Below are positions 62,706 through 64,000 of a stretch of 64,000 nucleotides of DNA, piece after piece. The translations under genes were made by a program, and so were the position numbers. Numbering within the stretch: position 1 is the stretch's first letter; each line of letters opens with the position of its first letter. The stretch is from Streptomyces sp. NBC_00459. Lineage in GTDB: Bacteria > Actinomycetota > Actinomycetes > Streptomycetales > Streptomycetaceae. Below the pieces are notes generated by a model. It did no database searches and had not been told where the DNA came from. It saw only the letters and a program-made list of their open reading frames with translations. The stretch spans positions 5,022,001-5,086,000 of the forward strand of contig NZ_CP107903.1 in assembly GCF_036013955.1 (NCBI RefSeq), in the 5' to 3' direction.

Positions 62706-63575
62706 ATGGTGAGGGCAGCCGAGAAGCCCGTGCGGACCAGCGTGTGGCTGGACGGTAAGGCCGTGCGCCGGAGTAGTACGGGTCGAGCCGCGCAGCCATC
62801 AGGCCTCGACCGGGACCGGATCACCGAGGTGACCGTTCGGCTGCTGGACGCGGAAGGTCTGGGCAAGTTCTCCATGCGGCGTCTTGCCGCCGAGCTGAAC
62901 GTCACGGCGATGTCGGTGTACTGGTACGTCGACACCAAGGACGACCTGCTCGAACTCGCCCTCGACGCGGCCTCCGCCGAGCTGCGCCTGCCCGATCCGG
63001 AACGGGGCCCGGAGGCCGGCGGCGAGGACTGGCGGGACCAGCTGCGCATGCTGGCCGGCGAGTACCGCGCCCTGCTGGTCCGCCACCCCTGGGTGTCCCC
63101 GCTCGCCGGGACCTACCTGAACATCGGCCCGCACTCGCAGGCCTTCTCACGTGCCGTCCAGCGCGTGCTGCGCCGTACCGGCCTGCCCGCGCGGGGCCTC
63201 ACGGGTGCCATCGCCGCCGTCTTCCAGTTCGTGTACGGATTCGGCACGGTCGAGGGCCACTTCATCGCCCGCTGCGCAGAAGCCGGCATGACCCAGGACG
63301 CCTACTTCCGGCACGCCATGAGCGCCGTCGGGTCCGCCCCGGAGACCGCCGGGTTCATGCAGGAGTCGGCGGACATGATGGCGGCGCGGGGCGGCGGCAC
63401 GGTGCAGGAGATGCGCGACCGGGACTTCGACTTCGCGCTGGAACTGCTGGTGGCGGGGATCGAGGCGATGGTGACCCGGGTGGGCGGGACCAGCCCGTCC
63501 GGAGGTCCCGGGGCCGAGCCCCCGGGAACGACCCCTACTCCTGCGGAGCGAGCCTCGCCGGGAACCCGCCCGTAG
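62706..63575 (+). CDS. TetR-family regulator (TetR_C_1 type)
   Basis: 289 residues from ATG 62706 with GAAAGG upstream; ATG 62670 is an alternative. The HTH is SMRRLAAELNVTAMSVYWYVDTKDDLLEL near residue 60, with the class-typical YWYVxTKDDL. The C-terminal domain is tetracycline-repressor-like. It probably represses the preceding exporter gene through 61037-61071 until a drug binds. The 3' end overlaps the convergent oxidoreductase gene by 41 nt. Confidence 0.93.
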   Translation: MVRAAEKPVRTSVWLDGKAVRRSSTGRAAQPSGLDRDRITEVTVRLLDAEGLGKFSMRRLAAELNVTAMSVYWYVDTKDDLLELALDAASAELRLPDPERGPEAGGEDWRDQLRMLAGEYRALLVRHPWVSPLAGTYLNIGPHSQAFSRAVQRVLRRTGLPARGLTGAIAAVFQFVYGFGTVEGHFIARCAEAGMTQDAYFRHAMSAVGSAPETAGFMQESADMMAARGGGTVQEMRDRDFDFALELLVAGIEAMVTRVGGTSPSGGPGAEPPGTTPTPAERASPGTRP

Positions 63576-64000
63576 CCACCGGCCCCCACTTCTCCGGCGT
63601 CACCCGGATGATCGACTTGCCCTGCTTGACCATGGCCTCGCGGTACTCGTCCCAGTCCGGGTGCTCACCGGAGATGTTCCGGAAGTACTCCACGAGCGGC
63701 TCGACCGAGTCCGGGGAGTCGATGACCTCCGCCGTTCCGTCGATCTGGACCCACGGCCCGTTCCAGTCGTCGCTCAGCACAAGCAGGCTGACGCGCTCGT
63801 CCCGCTTGGCGTTGCGCGTCTTCGCGCGCTCGGGGTACGTCGACACGACGACCCGCCCCGAGTCGTCGACCCCGCAGGTCAGCGGCGAGGCCTGCGGGGA
63901 GCCGTCCGCGCGCCGGGTGAGGAGGATCGCCCGGTGGCGGGGCCGTACGAAGTCGAGCAGCTCGTCCAGGGACACGGCGGTGTTCGTAGCGATGTTCGGT
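63535..64000 (-). CDS. PPOX-class F420-dependent oxidoreductase-like protein (5' end beyond window)
   Basis: At least 155 residues. A GTG at 63975 could start translation, but the frame stays open upstream with family-like sequence (NIATNTAVSLDELL), so the true start is probably outside. Split-barrel flavin/F420 fold: ILLTRRADGSPQASPLTCGV, VVVSTYPERAKTRNAKRDERVSLLV (in parts), WVQIDGTAEVID. Substrate unknown. Confidence 0.88.
   Translation of the reverse strand, partial: PNIATNTAVSLDELLDFVRPRHRAILLTRRADGSPQASPLTCGVDDSGRVVVSTYPERAKTRNAKRDERVSLLVLSDDWNGPWVQIDGTAEVIDSPDSVEPLVEYFRNISGEHPDWDEYREAMVKQGKSIIRVTPEKWGPVATGGFPARLAPQE

Overview
The window is high-GC actinobacterial DNA with GTG/ATG starts and purine-rich ribosome sites, and the gene families are typical of Streptomyces: SpoIIE/HATPase regulators, a DUF5926 SEC-C protein, an SSI-type protease inhibitor, MocR, F420/PPOX and GtrA fusions. 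A perfect ParB-binding parS sequence at 42098-42113 suggests the chromosome core, probably within a few hundred kb of oriC. From memory only, the conserved gene order resembles the SCO39xx-SCO40xx region of S. coelicolor.

Layout. 1-4.5 kb: a minus-strand copper-handling cluster (CopC-CopD, PCuAC, SCO1, YcnI and a Met/His-containing membrane protein). 4.7-19.6 kb: conserved chromosomal genes, namely an anti-sigma-like ATPase, a Tat-exported intradiol dioxygenase, a CitG-like protein, an MFS exporter, a MocR regulator, aminopeptidase P, a SpoIIE-like phosphatase with a degenerate active site, a degenerate Prim-Pol protein, a DUF5926 protein, a second ATPase, a glycerophosphodiesterase and a membrane-anchored HtrA protease. 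19.65 kb: tRNA-Ser(TGA), which is an integration site.

19.68-29.41 kb: a genomic island bounded by a perfect 54-bp direct repeat of the tRNA-Ser 3' half. It carries an IS21-family element, an IS3-family element that cut two genes, a GntR/UTRA remnant followed by a YdcF gene, a long XRE regulator and an HNH remnant. No integrase is visible, so it looks like a decayed, possibly cis-mobilisable element. 29.4-34.9 kb is a second accessory stretch of small unknown proteins, including a frameshifted DUF6924 gene and a DUF6193 fragment. It ends at a third, degenerate copy of the tRNA-Ser 3' half. Each of the three copies is followed by its own terminator hairpin, which suggests successive insertions at one tRNA gene.

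35-47.5 kb returns to core genes: a Prim-Pol protein, a small N/Q-rich secreted protein behind four 16-bp tandem repeats, a MaoC-DUF35/MaoC/thiolase operon resembling the ChsH2-ChsH1-Ltp2 side-chain-cleavage module, a SigE-family sigma factor, an acyl-CoA ligase, parS, a very large PAS/pseudokinase/receiver protein and an SSI-type inhibitor. 47.7-50.3 kb: tRNA-Ser(GCT) and tRNA-Arg(ACG), followed by an accessory scar (decayed NUDIX gene, IS110 fragment) and a membrane protein with a Rossmann/TIR-like C-terminal half. 50.5-64 kb: a methyltransferase, a MarR regulator, DUF2797, an amidohydrolase, a two-component system apparently transcribed with a GT2-GtrA fusion and a GT39 glycosyltransferase, a 14-TM MFS exporter with a TetR regulator, and an F420-type oxidoreductase cut by the window end.
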